DNA of 12,733 nt from positions 1 through 12,733 of the forward strand of contig URGI01000054.1 of the NCBI GenBank assembly GCA_900547315.1, read 5' to 3'. This stretch comes from an uncultured Eubacteriales bacterium. GTDB taxonomy: Bacteria; Bacillota; Clostridia; Oscillospirales; Oscillospiraceae. Both the position numbers and the translations under genes were made by a program. Below the pieces are notes generated by a model. It did not search any database, was not told the origin of the DNA, and saw only the letters and a list, made by a program, of their open reading frames with translations. Below are positions 5,784 through 11,668 of the stretch, piece after piece (the first letter of the stretch is position 1; the number at the start of each line of letters is the position of its first letter).

Positions 5784-8141
5784 TTACTTGACTGCCAGAG
5801 TCTCGATCTCGGCCTTCCAACCCCAGTACGGAGTCATATCCTTAGGCAGAGTGTCGCAGTCAACACGGATGGTGGATGCAACGGTGCAATCCTTGCGCTG
5901 GTAGACAGGCAGCTCAACGCCCCAATCCATGATGATTTCCATGGCCTGCTTGTAGACGGACTTACGGTACTCGGTGTCAGCGCTGGTGCGGCCGTCGATG
6001 ATCAGAGCATCGAGGGCGGGATCATCTACCTGGTAGTGGTTGGAGTTAGTGCCCTTACCATGTGCATTGCTGCTGTGGTAGACCTGGTACATATCGGGGT
6101 CAGCGGTGGACTGCCATGCAGCAACCCACATCTGAGCGGTGTTGCCCTCGAGAGCGTTGTTCCAAACGGAGGAGCCGACGTCGTTAACGGTGAGCTTGAT
6201 GCCGATGGTCTCAAGTGCCTTGGAGGCGGCAGTTGCAATGCCGTAGGTCGGGTGATCCTGCTTGCCATTGCCGGGGATGAGGATCTCGTAGGACTCGGGA
6301 GCGCCTGCGGGAGCGGAAGCGACCTTGCCGTCAGCATCGAAGGTGTAGCCGGCCTTCTCGAAGAAGGTGACTGCTGCCTTGAGAGCTGCGTCGTACTTCT
6401 GCTCGTCGTTCATGCTGGAGTCAAAGATGTCGTTGCCGTCGGCATCGACAGAGTATGCTGCACGGTAGCCCTCGTCAGCAGGCTGAGGAGCTGCCCAAGA
6501 GGTGTTGGAGATGGGGTACTGGATAACTGCGGCACGGTCGCCGTAGTAGGAGTTGATAACGGTGTCACGGTAGACTGCCAGAACGGTCATGAAGCCCTTA
6601 CGGAGAGCCTTGGACTCCTCGGAGCCGGGGTCGCCGCCGATGTTGACGAGGTCAGCATTGATGCCGAGGTAGCCGTAGCCGCGGTAGTCAACAAGGATGG
6701 TGGTGAGAGTATCGCCGGTGAGCTCGCCGTTGGAGTTAGCATCGGTGATAGCGTTCAGGGTCTCCTCGCTGATGGAGGGGACTGCGAGGTCGTAGGTGCC
6801 GGTGACGATACCGGGAACGTAGTCAGCATCCTCGCCTTCCTTGAAGAGGATGGTCTTGGTCTTGGGCTCGCCAAGGAAGTAGGTGGGGTTGGCTTCCATG
6901 GTGACAACGCCGTTCTCGTAGCTCTTGAAGATGTAGGGACCGCAGCCGAGAGGCTCGGTGGTCTTTGCCTTGACGCCGCTCAGGTCGCCCTTGTCAAAGC
7001 CGAACTTGTTGTTGTCGTAATCGTACTTGCTGACGTCGCCATAGTGGTGCAGAGGAGCAATGATGAAGCTCATGTTGTAGATGGCGGTTGCATCGTACTC
7101 AGTCATATGTACGGTGAGGGAGTAGTCGCCGGTACGGATGATGCCCTTGATGCTGGGAACGTCGTCGCCGGTAGCAACAAGCTTATCGTAATCTGCAAAG
7201 TCATCCATGAGATCGAACAGGGAGGAGCCTGCGGTCTCGGCGTCGGAAGCCTCGATAACGCTGCCGTAGTTTGCCTCGATTGCAGCCCAGAAGTCAGCAG
7301 CGGTAGCGCCTTCAGTCCAAGCGTCGCCGTAGCCCCACATGTTCATACCGAACTTGACCTGCAGAGCAGGATCAGCGGTTATCTCATCGGGAGTTGCTTC
7401 GATGGTGGCTGTGTACTCGTCGGTGTTGTAGCTGCTGACAACGCTGTCAATGATTTCCTGAGCGAACTTCTCGCCGGCTGCGTCAACACTTGCCCAGAAA
7501 GCGGTCTGAGTGGCTTCGTCCCAAAGGGTGAAGTCGGTGTTGTCACGGCCTGCCTCGGCAAGGAGCTTGTAGAGGTACTGCTGAGAATTGTAGTAGTCAG
7601 CCATGCCCTCGATAGGCAGTGCGTAAACAGTGGAGCTGCCGTCGTAGGACGGGTCAGCCATAACGTAGATACCGAAGATAACGTCATCGATGGTGGCGGG
7701 GGTGCCGTCGGAGAAGACGATATCGTCACGCATGGTGAGGTTGTAGTCAACGGAACCGTCATCGTTCTGAACGATGTCAACATCGCCCATGCCATAGTAG
7801 GTGTAATCGGTGCCGTTGTACTCAACGGTCTCGCCCTCTATGCCGTGGTGGATGATGGCGCCGCCGCGGTCAGCAGCAAGCAGACCGCCGGTGAAGTTGG
7901 CGACGACTTCTTCGTCATACGCGGTGGTATAGAAGAAGGGGCTGAACTTCTGGCCGAAGGTGGAGGTTGCATAGACCAGGGTGGATGTGTTCTCCTCGGC
8001 AGGAGCCTGAGTCTCTTCGGCAGGTGCCTGAGTCTCTTCGGACGGTGCGGGGGTGCTGGAGTTGCCGCATGCGCAAAGAGCAAGAACCATAACAAGAGCC
8101 AGAACAAGAGCGAGGATCTTCTTGATGTTGCTCATTTTCAT
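5784..8141 (-). CDS. oppA: Substrate-binding lipoprotein of a peptide-type ABC importer (family 5), enlarged
   Basis: This extracellular receptor is lipid-anchored: a basic, hydrophobic signal peptide (1-24) leads to a lipobox LCAC, with lipidated C25 then GNSS. A Ser/Thr/Glu/Pro linker (26-54) contains repeated EETQAPA. Family-5 hallmarks are VDYNLTMRDDIVFSDGTPAT (131-150), LGCGPYIFKSYENG (398-411) and the near C-terminal DPDMYQVYHSS (681-691). At 785 aa it is longer than the usual 520-600. Extra sequence lies at about 165-330, between the FSDGTPAT region and the GDYSLTVHMTEYD strand, with two similar segments (LWDEATQTAFWASVD, AWTEGATAADFWAAIE). ATGs at 8141 and 8135 are both possible; AAGGAGG is 4 and 10 bases upstream respectively. 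The ligand is presumed to be a peptide but is not shown by sequence; nickel or other family-5 ligands remain possible. Confidence 0.95.
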   Translation of the reverse strand: MKMSNIKKILALVLALVMVLALCACGNSSTPAPSEETQAPAEETQAPAEENTSTLVYATSTFGQKFSPFFYTTAYDEEVVANFTGGLLAADRGGAIIHHGIEGETVEYNGTDYTYYGMGDVDIVQNDDGSVDYNLTMRDDIVFSDGTPATIDDVIFGIYVMADPSYDGSSTVYALPIEGMADYYNSQQYLYKLLAEAGRDNTDFTLWDEATQTAFWASVDAAGEKFAQEIIDSVVSSYNTDEYTATIEATPDEITADPALQVKFGMNMWGYGDAWTEGATAADFWAAIEANYGSVIEASDAETAGSSLFDLMDDFADYDKLVATGDDVPSIKGIIRTGDYSLTVHMTEYDATAIYNMSFIIAPLHHYGDVSKYDYDNNKFGFDKGDLSGVKAKTTEPLGCGPYIFKSYENGVVTMEANPTYFLGEPKTKTILFKEGEDADYVPGIVTGTYDLAVPSISEETLNAITDANSNGELTGDTLTTILVDYRGYGYLGINADLVNIGGDPGSEESKALRKGFMTVLAVYRDTVINSYYGDRAAVIQYPISNTSWAAPQPADEGYRAAYSVDADGNDIFDSSMNDEQKYDAALKAAVTFFEKAGYTFDADGKVASAPAGAPESYEILIPGNGKQDHPTYGIATAASKALETIGIKLTVNDVGSSVWNNALEGNTAQMWVAAWQSTADPDMYQVYHSSNAHGKGTNSNHYQVDDPALDALIIDGRTSADTEYRKSVYKQAMEIIMDWGVELPVYQRKDCTVASTIRVDCDTLPKDMTPYWGWKAEIETLAVK
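7993..8049 (-). repeat. 21-base tandem repeat coding the lipoprotein linker
   Basis: About 2.7 copies of a 21-base unit (7993-8013, 8014-8034, then a partial copy) encode EETQAPA-type heptapeptides just after the lipid anchor of the binding protein. The first two copies differ at only two positions. Such linkers can change length by slippage and simply hold the binding domain away from the membrane. Confidence 0.8.
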
Positions 8142-8168
8142 TTTTCCTCCTTGATAGGATTTTTATTT

Positions 8169-8211
8169 ATTAAACGCGGGCTTCTATAATTAATTAAGCC
8201 CTGCGGTTAAT
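8169..8211 (-). terminator. Hairpin between the 177-aa gene and oppA
   Basis: Arms GGGCTT/AAGCCC, extended through CGC/GCG with a single-base bulge and then, across one mismatch, ATTAA/TTAAT, close a 12-base A/T loop. It begins 8 bases after the stop of the 177-aa gene and ends about 28 bases before the first oppA ATG. No U-run follows on the minus strand, so full termination is unlikely. Together with the hairpin at 5720-5749 it brackets oppA in the transcript and may be a processing or protection element. Confidence 0.55.
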
Positions 8212-8218
8212 AACTGGA

Positions 8219-8752
8219 TCAGATAAGCTTCGTCGCCACCGCCTGACGGCGGGAGAACGAGAGCGCGAACGCCGCGCAGAGTATCACGGCACCGGCGGCA
8301 AAGGAGATGTCCGCCGCATTGAGCTTTTCCGGCGCGGCTATCGCGGTGATGCCTTCGGCGATCAAGGCGACCGCCGTGAGGATGATGCCGAATACCGAAG
8401 CCGAGGGGAGATTCCCTGCGACCTTCTCCGCCTCCGAGCGCTTGAGCTTATCGCCCGCGCGCAGCAGCGCGGCGACCGCGGAACTGACGTACCACAGCGG
8501 CACGGCCGCAAACACGAAGGGAAGGATCACATACATGAGCTTTCCGGCTCCGGACGGGAGCCACAGCGCCACGATATACGCAAGCCAGCCAAGCGCGGCG
8601 GCGGGAGCAAGGAGCCTGCCGCTCTTCTTCGCGGCGGCGGCATCGCAGAAGTAGAAATACGAACCGACATATATCGGCACGGATCTGACCCTGCCCTTTT
8701 CGTCGATAGTTTCGGAAATTTCGTAATCCCGTACGTATTTTTTCTTTGCCAT
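8219..8752 (-). CDS. Membrane protein of unknown function, first gene of the opp-type operon
   Basis: This 177-aa protein is not recognised. A cytoplasmic-looking N-terminus (MAKKKYVRDYEISETIDEKG) containing a predicted strand pair (VRSVPIYVGSYFYF) is followed by four hydrophobic segments at about 47-66, 72-97, 117-139 and 147-167, with a charged loop RAGDKLKRSEAEK between the second and third and an SFSRRQAVATKLI tail. The start chosen is ATG 8752; GGGGAAAG nine bases upstream is a modest ribosome site. An ATG 17 codons further up (8803) would encode an Arg-rich stretch through a DNA hairpin and is unlikely. The consensus promoter at 8838-8866 points at this gene, and oppA follows 77 bases after its stop, so it probably belongs to the importer operon. 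Any part in transport or regulation is inference. Confidence 0.8.
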   Translation of the reverse strand: MAKKKYVRDYEISETIDEKGRVRSVPIYVGSYFYFCDAAAAKKSGRLLAPAAALGWLAYIVALWLPSGAGKLMYVILPFVFAAVPLWYVSSAVAALLRAGDKLKRSEAEKVAGNLPSASVFGIILTAVALIAEGITAIAAPEKLNAADISFAAGAVILCAAFALSFSRRQAVATKLI

Positions 8753-8776
8753 GCGAGCTTTCCCCGTCAGCTTCCT

Positions 8777-8798
8777 CCGGCGCAGCGGTCTGCGCCAG
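8777..8798 (-). promoter_or_regulatory. Leader hairpin in front of the 177-aa gene
   Basis: Nine-base arms (8777-8785, 8790-8798) close a four-base loop. The minus-strand RNA has one G-U pair; the plus-strand would have a C-A mismatch. A GGAGG on the minus strand overlaps the foot of the stem, about 21 bases before the chosen ATG. It sits in the predicted 5' leader of the operon and could affect initiation or mRNA stability. Confidence 0.5.
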
Positions 8799-8820
8799 TG
8801 CAAATTGCTAAAGTTGGTTT

Positions 8821-8872
8821 ACATATTGTGATATGTCATTATATATGAAATATTACAATTTGTCAATGACAT
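8821..8872 (-). promoter_or_regulatory. Operator-like inverted repeats around the opp-type promoter
   Basis: Two perfect 8-base arms, ATGTCATT (8833-8840) and AATGACAT (8865-8872), are 32 bases apart centre to centre, about three helical turns. One overlaps the end of the -10 box and the other overlaps the -35 box. A second inverted repeat, ACATAT/ATATGT with a four-base centre (8821-8836), covers the expected transcription start. These look like repressor or activator sites; the regulator is unknown. Confidence 0.5.
8838..8866 (-). promoter_or_regulatory. Perfect sigma-A promoter of the importer operon
   Basis: On the minus strand TTGACA (8866-8861), a 17-base spacer and TATAAT (8843-8838) match the housekeeping consensus at every position. 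Transcription should start near 8831, giving a leader of about 80 bases before the 177-aa gene. The A/T-rich spacer and the absence of another good promoter before oppA make this the likely main promoter for the whole importer. Confidence 0.9.
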
Positions 8873-8898
8873 CCACATTTCAGATAGCACAAAGTCCA

Positions 8899-8998
8899 CC
8901 GCTGGCGTACAAGTGTTTCTGTTGCACTGTACACAAAACCATCGGATTCTTCAGTTTCGTCATTAGCTTTTCTAATACATATACACTTTCGCCAGCGG
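8899..8998. repeat. 100-bp segment bounded by inverted repeats
   Basis: CCGCTGGCG (8899-8907) and CGCCAGCGG (8990-8998) are perfect 9-base inverted ends. Just inside are AAGTGT (8911-8916) and ACACTT (8983-8988), and further in ATTAG/CTAAT (8962-8966, 8972-8976). The interval lies between the end of the flavodoxin/ferredoxin gene and the importer promoter. No target duplication is evident. It could be a miniature mobile element, a structured RNA, or the 3' structure of the ferredoxin transcript. On the minus strand a 27-codon open frame runs through it (ATG near 8960, stop TGA at 8882-8880), without a ribosome site. Confidence 0.45.
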
Positions 8999-9018
8999 CG
9001 GCTAAGCGCCCCCCGTTA

Positions 9019-9765
9019 TTACAAATCGCAGTGATACCGCGGCTTTCCAAGGCTCTTGCGGCCATACTCTATCGCGCCCGTCGGGCAGTGACAGATGCAG
9101 GCCATGCAGTGCGTGCAGTTTTTGCCCCACACAGGCAGGCCATCGACGATGCTGATATCGTTCAGCGGACACAGCTGCGCGCATTTGCCGCAGCCAATGC
9201 ATTTATCGTCGGCGCGGAATTTATCCGCTTTCACGAAAAGCGCGTAGAACGCCGGATTCACGGCGGTGCTCATAAAGCGGTCATAGAGATTGTTCCGCGG
9301 CGCGGCAAACTCAAAGCCCTCGGATATCTTCCGCGCGGCCTCGTCTATCAAGGGAGACGCGGCCTCAATTATCCGCGCGGCTTCCGGCGCTTCGGGCGCG
9401 TCAAACATGGCGATATAGTTCTCCGGCATTATCACCTGCGCGGTGCCCATATAGGTGATGCCCTTATCCGCGCACAGGCGCTTGTTGTACTTCGCCGCGT
9501 TGCCGATCTCGCTGCCGCAGTTCATCACGAACCACACCTTGTCCGCGCCGGAAAATTCTACTCTGCGTATCCACTCCTCGACCACGCGCGGGATGCGCCA
9601 GCCGTAGGTAGGCGTCACGAATATCAGGCGGCCGTCGGCGCGAACTGCCCCGGTATCGCCGCTTTTTATCCTGTCATTGACACTGACAAGCTCATCGCCG
9701 AGCGCCGCGGCGAGTCTGCAGGCTATATAGCGGCTGTTGCCCGTGCCGCTGAAAAAGAGGATCAT
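9019..9765 (-). CDS. EFR1-type flavodoxin-ferredoxin fusion protein
   Basis: This is a cytoplasmic electron-transfer protein of 248 aa. The N-terminal flavodoxin-like part has the FMN phosphate loop FFSGTGNSRYIA (4-15), TPTYGWRIPRVVEEWI (51-66) and MNCGSEIGNA (81-90). The C-terminal part is a two-cluster bacterial ferredoxin: C189-C192-C195-C199-P and C217-C220-C223-C227-P, all cysteines for two [4Fe-4S] clusters present. C225 is an additional cysteine. Length and order fit the EFR1 family, common in anaerobic Firmicutes, where the redox partner is generally unknown. The ATG has AAGGAG seven bases upstream. It has its own promoter (9858-9886) and lies apart from both putP and the importer, so it looks like a single-gene unit. 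No functional link with either neighbour is shown. Confidence 0.93.
   Translation of the reverse strand: MILFFSGTGNSRYIACRLAAALGDELVSVNDRIKSGDTGAVRADGRLIFVTPTYGWRIPRVVEEWIRRVEFSGADKVWFVMNCGSEIGNAAKYNKRLCADKGITYMGTAQVIMPENYIAMFDAPEAPEAARIIEAASPLIDEAARKISEGFEFAAPRNNLYDRFMSTAVNPAFYALFVKADKFRADDKCIGCGKCAQLCPLNDISIVDGLPVWGKNCTHCMACICHCPTGAIEYGRKSLGKPRYHCDL
9125..9140. repeat. 16-base repeat, copy in the ferredoxin coding region
   Basis: These 16 bases are identical, in the same orientation, to 9806-9821 in the leader of the same gene. Here they encode the residues GLPVWG (209-214), between the two cluster motifs of the ferredoxin part. Confidence 0.7.
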
Positions 9766-9793
9766 ACGCGTTCTCCTTTTCCTATAAAAATAT

Positions 9794-9833
9794 TAAATGC
9801 CGGAACCCCACACAGGCAGGCTTGCGGCATTTA
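9794..9833 (-). promoter_or_regulatory. Terminator-like leader hairpin before the flavodoxin/ferredoxin gene
   Basis: Nine perfect pairs (TAAATGCCG/CGGCATTTA) close a 22-base loop, and the minus-strand RNA continues into ATATTTTTAT. It lies between the promoter and the ribosome site, so it could act as an attenuator or a leader element. The loop contains a 16-base sequence (9806-9821) repeated exactly in the coding region. A plain structural role is possible, as the loop is large for an intrinsic terminator. Confidence 0.5.
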
Positions 9834-9842
9834 TTGATTTGA

Positions 9843-9856
9843 TCTCAACTCTGAGA
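9843..9856 (-). promoter_or_regulatory. Short inverted repeat at the predicted start of the ferredoxin transcript
   Basis: TCTCA and TGAGA arms with a four-base centre lie just downstream of the -10 box, over the expected start near 9851. The position suits a small operator, but ten paired bases in A/T-rich DNA can arise by chance. Confidence 0.3.
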
Positions 9857-9857
9857 A

Positions 9858-9886
9858 ATTTTACTCTATTTGCTCACGGCTGTCAA
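9858..9886 (-). promoter_or_regulatory. Sigma-A promoter of the flavodoxin/ferredoxin gene
   Basis: On the minus strand TTGACA (9886-9881), 17 bases, then TAAAAT (9863-9858) give a near-consensus promoter with one -10 mismatch. It is downstream of the putP terminator and about 85-95 bases before the ferredoxin start codon, so the gene is expressed independently. Confidence 0.85.
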
Positions 9887-9927
9887 TCAAAAAAGCCCGA
9901 AACTACGCGCATTTCCCCTCCGGCGGC

Positions 9928-9960
9928 AAAAAATCAGGGCACGGGATATCCCGTGCCCTG
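9928..9960 (-). terminator. Intrinsic terminator of putP
   Basis: A perfect 26-base palindrome (9935-9960; arms CAGGGCACGGGAT and its complement) is followed on the minus strand by one A and six T residues. It starts seven bases after the putP stop codon. The central bases must open to form the loop. This is a textbook rho-independent terminator for the minus strand; the plus-strand side lacks an adjoining T-run. Confidence 0.95.
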
Positions 9961-9967
9961 AAGCGTT

Positions 9968-11497
9968 TTATTTTGCGCAGACCCTCTCGAACTCTTCCTG
10001 GATCTCCTTTTCGGGTTCGGCGGTGAGCAGGCTCACGACGACGATGAACACGCAGGATACCACGAACGCGGGCAGCAGCTCGTATATTCCGAGCACGCCG
10101 CCAAGAGGTGCGACGCAGTATTTCCACACGAACACCATCGCTGCTCCGGAGAACATGCCCGCAATCGCGCCCCACTTGTTGCAGCGCTTCCAGAACAGGG
10201 AGAACAGCATTATCGGGCCGAAGGTCGCGCCGAAGCCCGCCCACGCGAAGGATACCACGCGGAATATCGAGCTGTTGGGGTCGCTGGCGAAGATGACTCC
10301 GAGCACCGCAACGCCGACGACGGTGATGCGCGCGATGAGCATGGTCTTCTTATCGCTCATCTTCACGCCGAAGACGTCGGTGAGTATGTTGTGGGTGACG
10401 CCGGAGGCAGCAGCGAGAAGCTGCGCATCGGCGGTGGACATGGTGGCGGCGAGGATACCGGCGATTATGATGCCCGCGACGATAGCAGCGAGCGCGCCGT
10501 GCGTCGAGATGAGCGCCGCGGAGTTGACGATCAGGTTCTCCGCCTCGGCCTCGGAGCCGGGCATCGCTATCGCTCCGGCCTTGACCATGCCGAAGCCGAC
10601 GATGCCGATTATGACCGCGGCGCCGAGAGAGATGACGACCCAGATGGAGGCGATGCGGCGGCTGAAGTTCAGCTTACTCTCGCTGCCGATGGCCATGAAG
10701 TGCAGCAGGATGTGCGGCATGCCGAAGTAGCCGAGTCCCCACGCCAGCGTGGACGCGATCATCAGGGGGCTGTAGCTGCTGGGGGTGCCGGTGAGGATGC
10801 TCGTGGACGCGGAGAAATCGAGGTAGCCGGGGATCTCCTTGGCGTTGGCGATGACGGCGTCCCAGCCGCCGGCGGTGTTGATGCCGAATATGAGCACTAT
10901 GACGAGCGCTATCGTCATGACGATGCCCTGGATAAGGCTCGTGACGGAGGCCGCCATGAAGCCGCCGGTCGCGCAGTAGATGACGATGACGGCTGCGCTG
11001 ATTATCATGGCGGTCATGTAGTCGAAGCCGAAGAGGCTGTTGAAGAGCTTGCCGCAGGCGGCAAAGCCCGAGGCCGTATAGGGCACGAAGAAAATTATGA
11101 CCGTAAGCGCGCCCAGAGTTTCGATGAGCTTGGTATTGTCGCGGAAGCGGCGGGCAAGGAAATCAGGCACGGTTATAGCGTTGATGCCCGCGGAGTAGCG
11201 GCGCAGGCGCTTTGCGACGATGAGCCAGTTGAGATAGGTGCCCAGCGCAAGGCCGATGGCCGTCCAGCCCGCCTCCGCGACGCCGCAGAAGAACGCCAGT
11301 CCCGGCACGCCCATCAGCAGGTACGCGCTCATATCCGACGCCTCAGTGCTCATGGCGGTGACTATGGGGCCGAGCTTGCGGCCGCCGAGATAGAAGTCCT
11401 CGGAGGTGCTGTTGTTTGCATATTTGAAGCCTATCGCCAGCATGCCCAGCAGATAGACGACCACTGCTACAAGAATCCAGATCATTGCCGAAGTCAT
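9968..11497 (-). CDS. putP: Sodium/proline symporter, PutP type
   Basis: This inner-membrane solute:sodium symporter (SSS family) of 509 aa has about 13 hydrophobic segments, the usual length for PutP. The N-terminal hallmark DFYLGGRKLGP (34-44) is followed by STEASDMSAYLLMGVPG, in which D55 and S57 fall at the same positions as the sodium-site residues known in E. coli PutP. GILAATMSTADAQLL (347-361) supplies S354 and T355, equivalent to the other sodium-site residues. A YCATGGFMAAS stretch at about 174-184 is also typical. The ATG is preceded by GAGGA at about eight bases. It is a single gene with its own terminator, divergent from a LysR gene, so LysR control is plausible. Proline is the likely substrate, but SSS members vary and no proline-use enzymes are in the window. 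Confidence 0.95.
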   Translation of the reverse strand: MTSAMIWILVAVVVYLLGMLAIGFKYANNSTSEDFYLGGRKLGPIVTAMSTEASDMSAYLLMGVPGLAFFCGVAEAGWTAIGLALGTYLNWLIVAKRLRRYSAGINAITVPDFLARRFRDNTKLIETLGALTVIIFFVPYTASGFAACGKLFNSLFGFDYMTAMIISAAVIVIYCATGGFMAASVTSLIQGIVMTIALVIVLIFGINTAGGWDAVIANAKEIPGYLDFSASTSILTGTPSSYSPLMIASTLAWGLGYFGMPHILLHFMAIGSESKLNFSRRIASIWVVISLGAAVIIGIVGFGMVKAGAIAMPGSEAEAENLIVNSAALISTHGALAAIVAGIIIAGILAATMSTADAQLLAAASGVTHNILTDVFGVKMSDKKTMLIARITVVGVAVLGVIFASDPNSSIFRVVSFAWAGFGATFGPIMLFSLFWKRCNKWGAIAGMFSGAAMVFVWKYCVAPLGGVLGIYELLPAFVVSCVFIVVVSLLTAEPEKEIQEEFERVCAK

Positions 11498-11531
11498 AAT
11501 ACATATCCTCGCTTTTCATAATATAGTCGGG

Positions 11532-11559
11532 ATTATATATTATTTTTTTCGGAAAACAA
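11532..11559 (-). promoter_or_regulatory. Probable putP promoter
   Basis: On the minus strand a -35-like TTGTTT (11559-11554), 16 bases and TATAAT (11537-11532) point toward putP, giving a leader of about 30 bases. The -10 is perfect and the -35 poor, as expected for a gene that needs an activator such as the divergent LysR protein. Confidence 0.55.
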
Positions 11560-11581
11560 TATTATTTCCGCAGGTTTTCTC

Positions 11582-11609
11582 TTGATTTTTGCGGTTTTCG
11601 GGCTATAAT
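11582..11609 (+). promoter_or_regulatory. Promoter of the LysR-type gene
   Basis: TTGATT (11582-11587), a 16-base spacer and TATAAT (11604-11609) form a good sigma-A promoter, with start near 11616 and a leader of about 50 bases. Its -35 is about 23 bases from the putP -35 on the other strand, so a protein bound between them could act on both. Confidence 0.7.
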
Positions 11610-11627
11610 ATAAACGTCTCTAATTTT

Positions 11628-11656
11628 ATTCATATTAAGATGAATTTATTTCATAT
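11628..11656. promoter_or_regulatory. Operator-like repeats upstream of the LysR gene
   Basis: ATTCAT (11628-11633) and ATGAAT (11640-11645) form an inverted repeat with a six-base spacer, containing the T-N11-A layout typical of LysR sites. The left part is echoed downstream (TTATTCATATTAAG, then TTATTTCATATAAG running into the ribosome site). Lying between transcription start and start codon, it suits autorepression. The region is A/T-rich, so chance similarity is possible. Confidence 0.4.
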
Positions 11657-11668
11657 AAGGAGTTTCCC

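Noticed and set aside
7993..8049. Short tandem repeats considered as a CRISPR-like array
   Set aside because: They are contiguous 21-base in-frame units without spacers, coding a lipoprotein linker.
6036..8189. Very long open frame (over 700 codons) on the plus strand opposite oppA
   Set aside because: It is an antisense shadow produced by codon bias in oppA, with a low-complexity Val/Gly/Asp-rich translation, no ribosome site and no domain; oppA has complete family motifs on the other strand.
8169..8222. Separate promoter for oppA in the gap after the 177-aa gene
   Set aside because: Only a weak TTATAG-like -10 lies inside the hairpin, with no matching -35, so the upstream consensus promoter is the simpler explanation.
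8880..9065. 61-codon minus-strand frame overlapping the ferredoxin 3' end
   Set aside because: The first part is the ferredoxin gene in another frame and there is no ribosome site. Only its last 27 codons, inside the inverted-repeat segment, seemed worth noting, and they are not called as a gene.
8833..9837. 334-codon plus-strand frame covering the ferredoxin gene and the intergenic region
   Set aside because: It runs against a gene with complete flavodoxin and ferredoxin motifs, and its start lies inside the minus-strand promoter without a ribosome site.
10391..11521. Plus-strand open frame opposite putP
   Set aside because: The translation is a composition-biased Asp/Gly/Arg/Ala string with no domain; putP is unambiguous on the minus strand.
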